DNA from: Euryarchaeota archaeon UBA126
GTDB taxonomy: Archaea; Thermoplasmatota; Poseidoniia; Poseidoniales; Thalassarchaeaceae
Direction of reading: 5' to 3'
Assembly (NCBI GenBank): GCA_002497025.1
Contig: DAMG01000079.1
Span: forward strand, 55,443 to 97,737
DNA length: 42,295 nucleotides
The notes beneath the pieces were generated by a model that had not been told where the DNA came from, ran no database searches, and saw only the letters and a list, made by a program, of their open reading frames with translations. This document shows positions 25,298 through 33,762 of the stretch, in pieces. The position numbers and the translations under genes were made by a program. Numbering within the stretch: position 1 is the stretch's first letter; each line of letters starts with the position of its first letter.

Positions 25298-26035
25298 TTA
25301 CCAGTCATCAAGTGACGATTGTACGACAGGTCCTCCCTGTTGCGCTCGTACTGGAACGGGAGTTCCATGCAAATTCTGCCAAATATCAGACACAGTTGCC
25401 CAACTCCATCTCAGAGAGTCATGCGGTTTGCCATTTGAGAGCATCTTCTCTACCGCGGAACGTGTGGTTTTATCCGATGGATACCCGGAACCGATTTCTA
25501 TTCCTGTTCGAGTGGCAATTTCTTCGATTGCTGAATCTCTAGAAACTTTTGCAAGAATTGAGGCCCCTCCAGTAACGAGGTCTTTCGAATCCATACCATG
25601 TTCTGCAATAATTCTCCAAGCCTTCCATTTTTCTCCTAACGATGATTGTAAGCGAATTCTGAATCGATTCTCATTTACATCGCAAGCATCTGCACGAATT
25701 ACACCCGAATCCAAATACAAATCTGTAGCTAAGATCGCCTCTGAAAATAAATCTATTTCTAGACTATTCAAATCCGAGGTTAGACTGTTGATATCTATTC
25801 TCTTCGGGGAACATAATATCAGTCCTGATTTCCATTTACCATCCTCTATGCGCTGATTGATTGCAGTAAAAATACGAAGGCGTTCATTTGGTGAAATATC
25901 CTTTGAATCCCTTACATTCAATTCAGATAAAATTTCAATATCCTCAGCTGGTATTGCTAATGCCGCGACTACCAATGGTCCGATTACAGGTCCCCTACCT
26001 GCCTCGTCTACACCAATCATCCAGTTGCTATCCAC
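25298..26035 (-). CDS. rnhB: Ribonuclease HII
   Basis: 245 residues, normal length. The N-terminal 'MIGVDEAGRGPVIGPLVVAA' carries the catalytic Asp10-Glu11 in the DEAGRGP motif; a later acidic ligand is likely in 'VIRADACDVNENRF' and 'SKDLVTGGASILAKVSRD' is the conserved KVxRD segment. The enzyme cuts RNA in RNA:DNA hybrids and removes misincorporated ribonucleotides. It starts 15 bp after the SGNH-protein gene and precedes gltX, so the three are probably co-transcribed. Confidence 0.96.
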   Translation of the reverse strand: MDSNWMIGVDEAGRGPVIGPLVVAALAIPAEDIEILSELNVRDSKDISPNERLRIFTAINQRIEDGKWKSGLILCSPKRIDINSLTSDLNSLEIDLFSEAILATDLYLDSGVIRADACDVNENRFRIRLQSSLGEKWKAWRIIAEHGMDSKDLVTGGASILAKVSRDSAIEEIATRTGIEIGSGYPSDKTTRSAVEKMLSNGKPHDSLRWSWATVSDIWQNLHGTPVPVRAQQGGPVVQSSLDDW

Positions 26036-26050
26036 GTGGTTCCGGTAGCA

Positions 26051-28873
26051 TCAAGGGTCTTCATTATCACGCAAATCTTTGCCAAGGGAGTTCAATCTTT
26101 CATCGAAGTCATCTAGGTCCAGAACTATGTTATCGGGGTGAATTAGATCACTATCTTGTAATTGCTCTGCCATTTCTATTGCATCTATTATGGCCTCCTC
26201 TGCGTGAGCCTCGTCAAGCAAATCCCCCGCTCCTTGGAGGGTCTCTGACCCAGGAGCTGGTGAAACTTCTCTAGAGTGATCTCCTGATTTATCCATAAAT
26301 TCCTGCTTAAAGGATTCTAAATCGGTTGTTGGGCTCTGGATGAGTTCTGTTTCTTCTTTTTCACTCGCTTCAAATTTAGACATCCAGTCTCCAACTTCTT
26401 CAACCACCACCACCTCTGGGTTTTTGCTTCTGTAAAACTCTCTGTCGGCTTCGATTCTGTGTCGTACTGCAAAGGCTACCGCGACGGCCCCAACAATACT
26501 AACAATTACGATTAGAATGGTTTGTAACCATCGCTGCATAAAATCGCTGAAAATATTAGGCTCATCCGAGCCAATAGGTTCGCTTGGCTGGGCGCCATTA
26601 ATTTGAGTAGAGTGTTCTACAGTGTGTTGAACTGATGGATCTCGGAAGGAGCGAATCTCGACAGTTAGAATTGCATTTGAGGCAATTGGTACTTCTTCAG
26701 GTACATTCATCCAAACTTCGAATAATAGCGTTCCATTGATTGGGACATTAAGTTCCTCAAATGACCTAACTTGATTTGTTCCGGAACTCAGTTCATCCGG
26801 AGGGACGACTCCAAAATCTGTAAAATCTGTACACTCTACACTTACAACTAGGCCGTCAGGACTATTCCCGATATTCTTTACTTCCCAATATCCGGTCAAT
26901 TTTCCATCGATTACCTCAGCATCAGAGCGAATAATATCCCACGCATGAACGGCCGCAATTGATACATCAAAACTAACCTCTGCTGGAACCCAACCATCAA
27001 CCTCCAATTCTATTGTGACTTCTCCAATCAGTCCCGCCTCTAGTCCAATTGCCGTCCAGGCAGATACATCGATTCCGTGGACTGTTTGACCGGGCCCTAA
27101 ATATCGAGTATATTCTGTAATGTTTACAACTAACCAATCTGGTTTTTCAGTTACGCTTAGGTTGAACAGGTAAGCTGCATCTCCCGTATTTTCGATAAAT
27201 AATTCCACTAAACAGGTATCTCCCGGTTTTACCTCAAACATACAGTCGACATTTGTCAAACCTAGGTCTCCGCCCGATCTAGGAACTATGCTAATCGTCT
27301 GGTTTAGCCTTTGAATTTCTTCTACACCATCTGCCCAAAATTGAACCATCATGTCCAGTTTTCCAGATGTTAATATTGGAGATTGTACTTGCATGCGAAC
27401 GGTAGTAGTTTCGCCAGGATTCATATCTTCCAAACCGATTCGGTCGTAGATTATTGCAGTCCACCCTTGATGGGCGAAAGATAGCCCCGGAGTTTCGATT
27501 GGTGTTCCATTTTCGTAAACTGGTGCGATATTTATCCCAAGCGAATTAATCGAATTACCGATATTCTGCAAAACGAATTCTAGGTCAACAACACCTCCTG
27601 GATCAATTGAAGCGGTACCACCTCCTTCGATTACTTGCATTCCCTTCCATTCACCATAACGAAGTGAAAAATTCCACCAATCTTGATTACCAGTATGGTC
27701 TCCTATCAAGGTCACACTAAACTCATGAATTGAATCTGCAAGAGGGTAACCGAAGGAAACCTCCGGTGCAACCACCGTAAATTCTACCCACTGGACAACA
27801 TCGCTTGGAGCATCAAAAGAGTGTCCTACCTCTGGGCTTGTTGGATAATCCCATGACACCTCCCAACCAGCAGGGCTAGTAATTTCAATCAGCGCGGTAG
27901 TATTGACTTCTGCTTGGTTTGTAAAATTAGCCGCTACCCCTATTGTTAGACCAGGCTCAATGTTGAAGATTGAACCTGAATTCACACCAAATTCTACCCC
28001 TAAATCTTCCAATTGCCAAGGGTAAGTTAATCCTGATGTGTTGAATACTGTGTGGTCAGCCCATTGTTGCAATTCTAATGTTCTTGAAGCGTTTATTCCA
28101 CCTGTGCTTGGCAGGCCAACCGTAGATTCTCCGGTAACCGAAGTATGTATGACACAGGCGGCTAAATACGTCCCTTGTATTGAAGGATGACTGCCATCAG
28201 CAGCGTATAAGTCTGAGAAAATAGTTCCATCTTCAGTAGCATTAGAAATGGAGAAAAATATATTCTCAAATGCCATACCAACTGGGGCAATAAAGACAGT
28301 TCTTCGGTCAGAGGATAGGTTTTCAGCATAAGCAAGATAACCAGTTTCTAGGTACTGTTGCATTGTTTCATAGTCAGGATATCTCCAACTATTACTCTCA
28401 TCACCATTTCTATACCCCCAAGTCATCAGAAAGAAGGTATCTCCTCCATTGTCGTCTACCAAATCATCGATAATTCTGGCACCTTCCATACTATCTTGCC
28501 AGTAGGATGAACTTGTTGGGAAACCTGGAACTTGACTTTGGTCTTGCAATATCACATAATCGTGAGGGTTTCGTAATGAGGTGAACCATTCAGAGCCTTC
28601 AGTCTCAGCTTGCTCCCCATGCCAAGCAAGAGTCTTCCCTCCGCTTGTCAAGGCTTGTACTTCGGGAGTAAATCCACTAGCGCTAAGTAAATTCTCAACC
28701 CTGACATTCAATTGGTTGTTAGATGTGTATGAATTTCCAACAAATAATAGGTCAAAAGTCGAGTCATTTGATACTGATTCGGAAGGGTTGGGGTCCTCGT
28801 TTAGCTGGCTCGGCGCTGCAGATACAATCAGCAAGGCAAGAATCACTGTCATGGCCAATGCCCTGCCTCGCAT
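26051..28873 (-). CDS. Surface-anchored SGNH/GDSL-type hydrolase with CARDB-like domains
   Basis: 940 residues. A signal peptide (1-~20) is followed by an SGNH-hydrolase domain: block I 'DLLFVGNSYTS' with the nucleophile Ser48, 'LTSGGKTLAWH', 'YVILQDQS' and the C-terminal Asp/His pair in 'ADGSHPSIQGTYLAA' (~225-230). The arrangement resembles DUF4886-type members, acting as esterases or deacetylases on carbohydrate or lipid esters; the substrate is unknown. Residues ~270-760 are beta-sandwich domains of the CARDB/NEW3 type ('NIGNSINSLGINIAPVYENG', 'ENTGDAAYLFNLSVTEKPDW'). A transmembrane helix at ~780-800 ('TILIVIVSIVGAVAVAFAV') and a ~140-residue acidic cytosolic tail follow. First gene of the group with rnhB and gltX. 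Confidence 0.87.
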   Translation of the reverse strand: MRGRALAMTVILALLIVSAAPSQLNEDPNPSESVSNDSTFDLLFVGNSYTSNNQLNVRVENLLSASGFTPEVQALTSGGKTLAWHGEQAETEGSEWFTSLRNPHDYVILQDQSQVPGFPTSSSYWQDSMEGARIIDDLVDDNGGDTFFLMTWGYRNGDESNSWRYPDYETMQQYLETGYLAYAENLSSDRRTVFIAPVGMAFENIFFSISNATEDGTIFSDLYAADGSHPSIQGTYLAACVIHTSVTGESTVGLPSTGGINASRTLELQQWADHTVFNTSGLTYPWQLEDLGVEFGVNSGSIFNIEPGLTIGVAANFTNQAEVNTTALIEITSPAGWEVSWDYPTSPEVGHSFDAPSDVVQWVEFTVVAPEVSFGYPLADSIHEFSVTLIGDHTGNQDWWNFSLRYGEWKGMQVIEGGGTASIDPGGVVDLEFVLQNIGNSINSLGINIAPVYENGTPIETPGLSFAHQGWTAIIYDRIGLEDMNPGETTTVRMQVQSPILTSGKLDMMVQFWADGVEEIQRLNQTISIVPRSGGDLGLTNVDCMFEVKPGDTCLVELFIENTGDAAYLFNLSVTEKPDWLVVNITEYTRYLGPGQTVHGIDVSAWTAIGLEAGLIGEVTIELEVDGWVPAEVSFDVSIAAVHAWDIIRSDAEVIDGKLTGYWEVKNIGNSPDGLVVSVECTDFTDFGVVPPDELSSGTNQVRSFEELNVPINGTLLFEVWMNVPEEVPIASNAILTVEIRSFRDPSVQHTVEHSTQINGAQPSEPIGSDEPNIFSDFMQRWLQTILIVIVSIVGAVAVAFAVRHRIEADREFYRSKNPEVVVVEEVGDWMSKFEASEKEETELIQSPTTDLESFKQEFMDKSGDHSREVSPAPGSETLQGAGDLLDEAHAEEAIIDAIEMAEQLQDSDLIHPDNIVLDLDDFDERLNSLGKDLRDNEDP

Positions 28874-28967
28874 GGGAGACGCTCATCGTTCTCGGCTTTG
28901 ATTTATGCCCCTTCTTGATGAATCGCCTAAACGAAGTAACTATGGTCTGAGGTGCTGTTTGCAGAAC

Positions 28968-29153
28968 ATGGCATCAAAGTGGCCATTCGGTAAGAAAAAC
29001 GCCCCCGCCGAACCAAAGCCCGACGCAAAGAAGGCTGAGGTAGTTGAGTACGAGAGAAAGTCTGAGGATAAACAGAAGGAATTGATTGAAGATAAAAGCC
29101 ATCTGAAAGACAAATCTTTCCTTGATGCGATGGCGCTTTTGGACGATGATTGA
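28968..29153 (+). CDS. Small charged protein of unknown function
   Basis: 61 residues, rich in Lys, Glu and Asp, predicted soluble and helical or disordered: 'MASKWPFGKKNAPAEPKPDA' then '...KSFLDAMALLDDD'. A GAGGTG at 28949-28954 would fit a TTG start at 28959 (64 residues) better than the ATG, so the start is open. It sits alone between two minus-strand groups. The short coding length and lack of homology leave some doubt, but the ribosome-binding site and clean codon pattern support it. Confidence 0.6.
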   Translation: MASKWPFGKKNAPAEPKPDAKKAEVVEYERKSEDKQKELIEDKSHLKDKSFLDAMALLDDD

Positions 29154-29163
29154 AATTGAAGAC

Positions 29164-30903
29164 TCATAGTACTGGGTCAGGGATTAGGCGGCCTAGCGCA
29201 TCGACGTCGAATTCTCCTGCTTGAATTGGAACCCGAAGGCCAAATTCAGAAGCCACAACTGGGTCTATTTCTCCAATTTGTCCGACTTCCTCGCCAGATA
29301 CCAAGATCTTAGCACCTCTACCAGGCAACCAGGGCCCTTCATCCAAGGTGGTTGCCTCCCACAAGACATCCTCTAGATTTGCGCCAATATCTCTCAAGAA
29401 TGCTTGTGCAAATCCTTTAGCCGCTGAGAAACCACCCCCAACTTCGGCACAAGCCCAAGCCGCTCTTGTCCCATTATGAGATTCCAAAACAACGGTTCCA
29501 ATTTCGTAAACTCGTTGTGGTAATTCGTGATGACGGTTTGCCGCTAATAGTTGTAATAAACTTGGGAGTATTCTCTGTCTCATCATTGTGTGATCTATGG
29601 TTATGGGATTTGCTAATTCTGTAGTCGCTGCTAATTTATTCCACCGTGTATTGACAAATTGTACACGTTCGTTGGATAATGTGAGGCTTTGAGTTTCTTG
29701 CAAATTCAATGAACGTAAACTTTCTCGAACTCTTCTGTGTAAATGTGCAGATGGTAAAGGAATCGCGTCTAAGTGTACTGAAGATAGAATGTTAGGCATA
29801 TTTTCGTATCCATAACCGATAGCGATATCCTCGACAATATCAATTGGATGCATTATATCAGATCGCCACCTAGGCATTTCGATTACGTGTTCGCGTTCAC
29901 CCACCTCTAGGTCTGCCCAACGTTCGGCTTTGTTGACGCCATCCGTAACTGCACGAGAAGTTACTAAATTGCCCCCCATTCTTTGAATCGCTGTCGCGAT
30001 ATCTTCACTTTCCAGAGTAAGACCGAGGATTCTGTTAATTAATCGGTCAGAAACTCTGTGTTCTTTCGATTCCATATTTGGAGTCATTCGTACCTGCCCA
30101 TCACACCCAGTAACCTGTACTTGTTCTATTGTTCCACCGCGCTCGGCTAAGGCAAGACATACTAGCAATAAACAGGCTTCGACAGCCCTTTCTTCCCAGC
30201 CTGTAACATCGATGAAGAAATCAGTAGTAGATTCGCTAACGGTGGTATGTTCTCCATTAATTATTGGAGGGAAAGATAAGATTTCATCATTCGAATCCAA
30301 TATTACAGGGTAAACTTCTAGATCTTCCATTAAATGAGCATATTCTATTCCCTTTGTGTGTTCACTAAGAATATTATCGATTGACATTTTTTCATCCGTC
30401 GCTAGTGGTACAAATGAGTGTGATCCAGGTACGGTGACCACTCTGAAAGGTGGACTCAAAGTCGATAAATCATGGACGCCAATGGAAGAGAATTTCCTTC
30501 TTCTCCCAAGGCTAAGATGCAATTTTTCTTGATGATCCATCAATGATTGTATGAATTGGTCTTTTTCATCAGCGGTGTTTCCATTATTCACTCCTCTAAC
30601 AATTGCAGCCATGATTATTGGTCGAACGGATTCCAGACTAGAATCAACGTCCAATCTAATGCCGCTATCTTTAGTTTCAATAGTTGGTTGTTGAATATCT
30701 CCTTCTAAGAAAGCCCTCGCGGCCCTTGCCATAGTTTCATGACTCAGGAGATCGGGTCGATCTGGAAAAACCTCAATTTCTATTGATTCTTCATTACTGC
30801 CCTCTACCACACATCCGATTTGAGATAATCTTTCTAGCCAATCATCTGCATCGTACTCCGCTCCATTTTCTGCTTGTATAGAGCGAAGTAAAGAATGACT
30901 CAA
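29164..30903 (-). CDS. pheT: Phenylalanyl-tRNA synthetase beta subunit, archaeal type
   Basis: 579 residues, the archaeal/eukaryotic size without the N-terminal EMAP-like extension of bacterial PheT. Recognisable parts are 'EIEVFPDRPDLLSHETMARAARAFL' (~45-68), the B3/4 editing region, the B5 domain and the catalytic-like core with 'IDIVEDIAIGYGYENMP', 'NPITIDHTMMRQRILPSLL' and 'YEIGTVV'. It forms an (alpha-beta)2 enzyme with PheS, which is not in this window. The start is read as TTG at 30903; a GAGGTG overlaps the stop of the preceding gene about 20 nt upstream, an unusually long distance. Confidence 0.95.
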   Translation of the reverse strand: MSHSLLRSIQAENGAEYDADDWLERLSQIGCVVEGSNEESIEIEVFPDRPDLLSHETMARAARAFLEGDIQQPTIETKDSGIRLDVDSSLESVRPIIMAAIVRGVNNGNTADEKDQFIQSLMDHQEKLHLSLGRRRKFSSIGVHDLSTLSPPFRVVTVPGSHSFVPLATDEKMSIDNILSEHTKGIEYAHLMEDLEVYPVILDSNDEILSFPPIINGEHTTVSESTTDFFIDVTGWEERAVEACLLLVCLALAERGGTIEQVQVTGCDGQVRMTPNMESKEHRVSDRLINRILGLTLESEDIATAIQRMGGNLVTSRAVTDGVNKAERWADLEVGEREHVIEMPRWRSDIMHPIDIVEDIAIGYGYENMPNILSSVHLDAIPLPSAHLHRRVRESLRSLNLQETQSLTLSNERVQFVNTRWNKLAATTELANPITIDHTMMRQRILPSLLQLLAANRHHELPQRVYEIGTVVLESHNGTRAAWACAEVGGGFSAAKGFAQAFLRDIGANLEDVLWEATTLDEGPWLPGRGAKILVSGEEVGQIGEIDPVVASEFGLRVPIQAGEFDVDALGRLIPDPVL

Positions 30904-30927
30904 GGTGATAGTTGGCAGAATAACACC

Positions 30928-32469
30928 TCAGTTTCTCAACCACATAGGAAGCGGTCTGTCGTATCCTATTAATCGTAGACCAGATATTGCTGCAGTATCA
31001 TGATCAAGAGCACGCAGGTTCCGTCTTGTTAATTCGGACAGATTATTTATTCCCAATTCTAACATCCAACCTCTTAATGTCCCGTCGATCCAAGTCAACG
31101 CCGTTTCAACATCATCATTTGGAGGGGGTGCTATAATAGCAGAACAACCTGCTCCAACTGCGATTAGGAGGTCTTCTGCAGAAGGAGCTTCGTTTATCTG
31201 AAGTAAAATCTTCCTTCCTTGTTTTGGTAAATTCATGGCTTGTGCAACGAGTCCAATTCTAGGCAATGCTGCTGCGGCCCTAGATCCACCGGACGAAGCA
31301 ACATCAACTAGTGCACCATCAAGGTCTAGATCCACAACTAGACGGAAGAGATGCTCAACTCTGGAAATACTATCTTTAAGAAAAACAAGAGAATCATCCT
31401 TCATCCTACTATAGAGAGAAACCAACAACGCTTCAATTTCCGCATCGTTAATCGCGGGCATCTTCGTTAAATCAAGAACCATTCCGGAACAATTTTGAAT
31501 GATTCCTGCAGTCTCAAGGAGGTTTTCTTCTGTGATTAACATCAGGTCGTTAAGCCTAGGTTTAGAGGTTACTAGACCTGGTTGATTTGTAGTATAGTCC
31601 CCCTCCATCCCGGTCATACTTTCCGATTGAATTATCCAAGGAAGAGGAATAATCGTAGCATTTTCTTCTTGACCAACAGGATGTATTGGTGAACTAGTAT
31701 CGATTTGGGAATGGGAAGGTAGCCTATCTTTTGCCGATGGCACTAGTGTGATACCTTCGAAACCCTCGGTAATCGAGGTCTCGGGTAATTCGGCTTGTGG
31801 AGGTCCATCTTCACTTGGCACAATAACCAAAGCGTCAGAATCAATATACAACCCAAGGGGTTCAAGATGTTCAGCCAATTCTTCCACTTCGCTAGATTCA
31901 ATCGATCTCATCGTAGCTCCTTCACCTGGAGGGGGGCAAGATCCTGAGATAATTACGCGTCCACCAACCATCCCTCTTCCGGGGTCGTTTCCGGTGTTTC
32001 CAAGCACAACAACTGTGCCTCCATTCATGGCCGCTCCGGTAGCTAATCCGGCATGGCCACGGACTATTACGAATCCTCCTTTCATCTCAGCTGCCGTTTC
32101 GTCTCCTACAGATCCTTGGACGATAATCTCCCCGCCAGTCATTCTATGACCAACACGATCTCCTGCATCTTTTTCGATAGTAATTCTACCAGATTTTTGA
32201 AAGGCACCTAACATTGAACTACAACCGCCTTGAAGAGTGAAGGTTCCACCATTATTCATCGCACCTGCACATTCTCCCAAATCACCTAGTAGCAAAACTC
32301 TGGATTTTTCAGGTAGATGAGTGATGACCCCAATTTCTCCATTCTTTGGTTTCTCGTCCCCTTGCTTACCCCAACCTATGCGTACTAACAAGTCTCTTTG
32401 GAGTGCTTGTTCTAACATTTTGTCGAGGTCTCTGTTTAGTTTGACACTCTTCGCGGTGATGTCGCGCAT
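30928..32469 (-). CDS. GXGXG beta-helix protein with degenerate glutamate-synthase-like C-terminal domain
   Basis: 513 residues from the ATG at 32469, which has GGAG five nt upstream; a GTG at 32484 would add five. Residues ~45-195 are a GXGXG right-handed beta-helix with repeated 'GDRVGHRMTGGEIIVQG'-type units, as in the C-terminal domain of glutamate synthase GltB and in FwdC. The C-terminal ~230 residues resemble the FMN TIM-barrel of glutamate synthase ('DGALVDVASSGGSRAAAALPRIGL', 'GWMLELGINNLSELTRRNLRAL'), but the order is reversed and the Fe-S cysteines are not seen. An FMN enzyme role is therefore doubtful. Its stop overlaps a GAGGTG before pheT, so the two are probably co-transcribed. 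Confidence 0.72.
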   Translation of the reverse strand: MRDITAKSVKLNRDLDKMLEQALQRDLLVRIGWGKQGDEKPKNGEIGVITHLPEKSRVLLLGDLGECAGAMNNGGTFTLQGGCSSMLGAFQKSGRITIEKDAGDRVGHRMTGGEIIVQGSVGDETAAEMKGGFVIVRGHAGLATGAAMNGGTVVVLGNTGNDPGRGMVGGRVIISGSCPPPGEGATMRSIESSEVEELAEHLEPLGLYIDSDALVIVPSEDGPPQAELPETSITEGFEGITLVPSAKDRLPSHSQIDTSSPIHPVGQEENATIIPLPWIIQSESMTGMEGDYTTNQPGLVTSKPRLNDLMLITEENLLETAGIIQNCSGMVLDLTKMPAINDAEIEALLVSLYSRMKDDSLVFLKDSISRVEHLFRLVVDLDLDGALVDVASSGGSRAAAALPRIGLVAQAMNLPKQGRKILLQINEAPSAEDLLIAVGAGCSAIIAPPPNDDVETALTWIDGTLRGWMLELGINNLSELTRRNLRALDHDTAAISGLRLIGYDRPLPMWLRN

Positions 32470-32484
32470 GTTATCTCCAAACAC

Positions 32485-32636
32485 CTACGGAGTGGATACA
32501 GTCTTCATTCTGACGGGTGATTAGATACCGATTATTGCAATTATCCTGATTATATTCCGACTCACTCTACAAGAGTATTATTGATAGAGGTTCGATTACG
32601 CCATCAATTTGCCCAAAGGGCGCATGGGGCTAAACC
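32485..32636. other. Divergent spacer between GXGXG gene and gap
   Basis: 152 bp without a gene or tRNA. It should contain the promoters in both directions. A 4-bp hairpin GCCC-AAA-GGGC lies at 32611-32621, just upstream of the gap start. An AT-rich stretch near 32535-32555 could hold a TATA-like element, but no consensus is clear. Confidence 0.45.
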
Positions 32637-33677
32637 ATGAAATCAATAAAAGTCGCAATTAACGGATTTGGAACAATCGGAAAACGAGTCGCTGATGCAG
32701 TGGATGCGCAGGATGACATGGAAATAATTGGGGTGACCAAGACGGGTCCGTCCTTTGGCTGTGATTTAGCTGTGAAAAAGGGATTTCCGCTTTATTGTAC
32801 ATTTGATGATGCTGAAAGAATAGCGGCATTTTCCGAACAAGGATATCAATGCAAAGGCGGTCTTTCTGATCTTTTATCAGTGGCTGATGTCGTCATCGAC
32901 TGTGCTCCTGGAAAGATGGGTGCCGGGAATATTGCAAAATACAAAGCGGCTGGAGTCAAACATATTTTCCAAGGTGGAGAGAAGCATGACCTCACAGGTC
33001 TCTCATATACATCATGTGCAAACCACGATGCAAATCTGAATGCAGATGGTACGAGAGTGGTATCTTGCAATACAACAGGTCTTTCCCGAACCTTGGTGCC
33101 TCTTTACGAACACTGCGGCTCGCTAAAGGTGGAGTGCACCATGATACGACGTGCAGCTGACCCCGGTGATTCAAAGAAAGGTCCAATCAATGCCATCAAA
33201 CCTGTCCTAAAGGTTCCAAGTCATCACGGCCCCGATGTTATGACCGTAAAGCCAGAAATTGAAATTAATTCACTAGCGGTTGCTGTCCCAACCACAATAA
33301 TGCATGTTCATTCAATTATAGCGGATTTACCGGAAGGGCATGGATTGACTACAGAATCAATTATCGAAATGTGGAAAGAACAACCTCGAGTAATTGTAAT
33401 GCATGGAGAGGAAAATAGAATCACTACAACCGCTGAGGTAATGGAAATGGCTCGCGACATCGGGAGAAAGTGGGGCGATTTACATGAAATATTTGTCTGG
33501 GAAGACGGAGTCAAATTAGTCGAAAACCGTCTATACTATTTCCAAGCAATACATCAGGAAAGTGATGTAATTCCGGAGAATATCGATTGTATCCGTGCAC
33601 TTATGGGGGCTGAATCCGATTGGAAAATTTCGGTTGCAAAAACCGATGCTGCAATCGACGCCTATTACGGTCTTTGA
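32637..33677 (+). CDS. gap: Glyceraldehyde-3-phosphate dehydrogenase, archaeal type II
   Basis: 346 residues. The N-terminal nucleotide-binding motif 'VAINGFGTIGKRVADAV' and the catalytic segment 'VSCNTTGLSRTL' with Cys144 identify the archaeal phosphorylating GAPDH, which is distant from the bacterial enzyme. Other family segments are 'DVVIDCAPGKMGAGN', 'FQGGEKHD' and 'HVHSIIADLP'. It interconverts glyceraldehyde-3-phosphate and 1,3-bisphosphoglycerate, in glycolysis or gluconeogenesis. The gene stands alone and is followed by a strong T-run. Confidence 0.96.
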   Translation: MKSIKVAINGFGTIGKRVADAVDAQDDMEIIGVTKTGPSFGCDLAVKKGFPLYCTFDDAERIAAFSEQGYQCKGGLSDLLSVADVVIDCAPGKMGAGNIAKYKAAGVKHIFQGGEKHDLTGLSYTSCANHDANLNADGTRVVSCNTTGLSRTLVPLYEHCGSLKVECTMIRRAADPGDSKKGPINAIKPVLKVPSHHGPDVMTVKPEIEINSLAVAVPTTIMHVHSIIADLPEGHGLTTESIIEMWKEQPRVIVMHGEENRITTTAEVMEMARDIGRKWGDLHEIFVWEDGVKLVENRLYYFQAIHQESDVIPENIDCIRALMGAESDWKISVAKTDAAIDAYYGL

Positions 33678-33680
33678 TTG

Positions 33681-33701
33681 TATTTTTTTAGTATTTTTTT
33701 T
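33681..33701 (+). terminator. Poly-T terminator after gap
   Basis: TATTTTTTTAGTATTTTTTT starts 4 nt after the gap stop codon: two T7-T8 runs. This fits archaeal intrinsic termination, which depends on T-tracts. It is directly followed by the inverted repeat at 33700-33723. Confidence 0.7.
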
Positions 33702-33723
33702 GACTTGACCATAGGTCAATCAA
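33700..33723. repeat. Inverted repeat TTGACC-ATA-GGTCAA with extended arms
   Basis: The core 6-bp stem with loop ATA (33705-33719) is extended by TTGA/TCAA with one bulged C, giving about ten pairs. It lies between the gap terminator and the subtilase start at 33763, so it could be a regulator-binding palindrome for the protease gene or part of the terminator. Confidence 0.5.
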
Positions 33724-33762
33724 CATGAACGGTCAAAAGCCCTTCAATTCTCCGAATAACTC

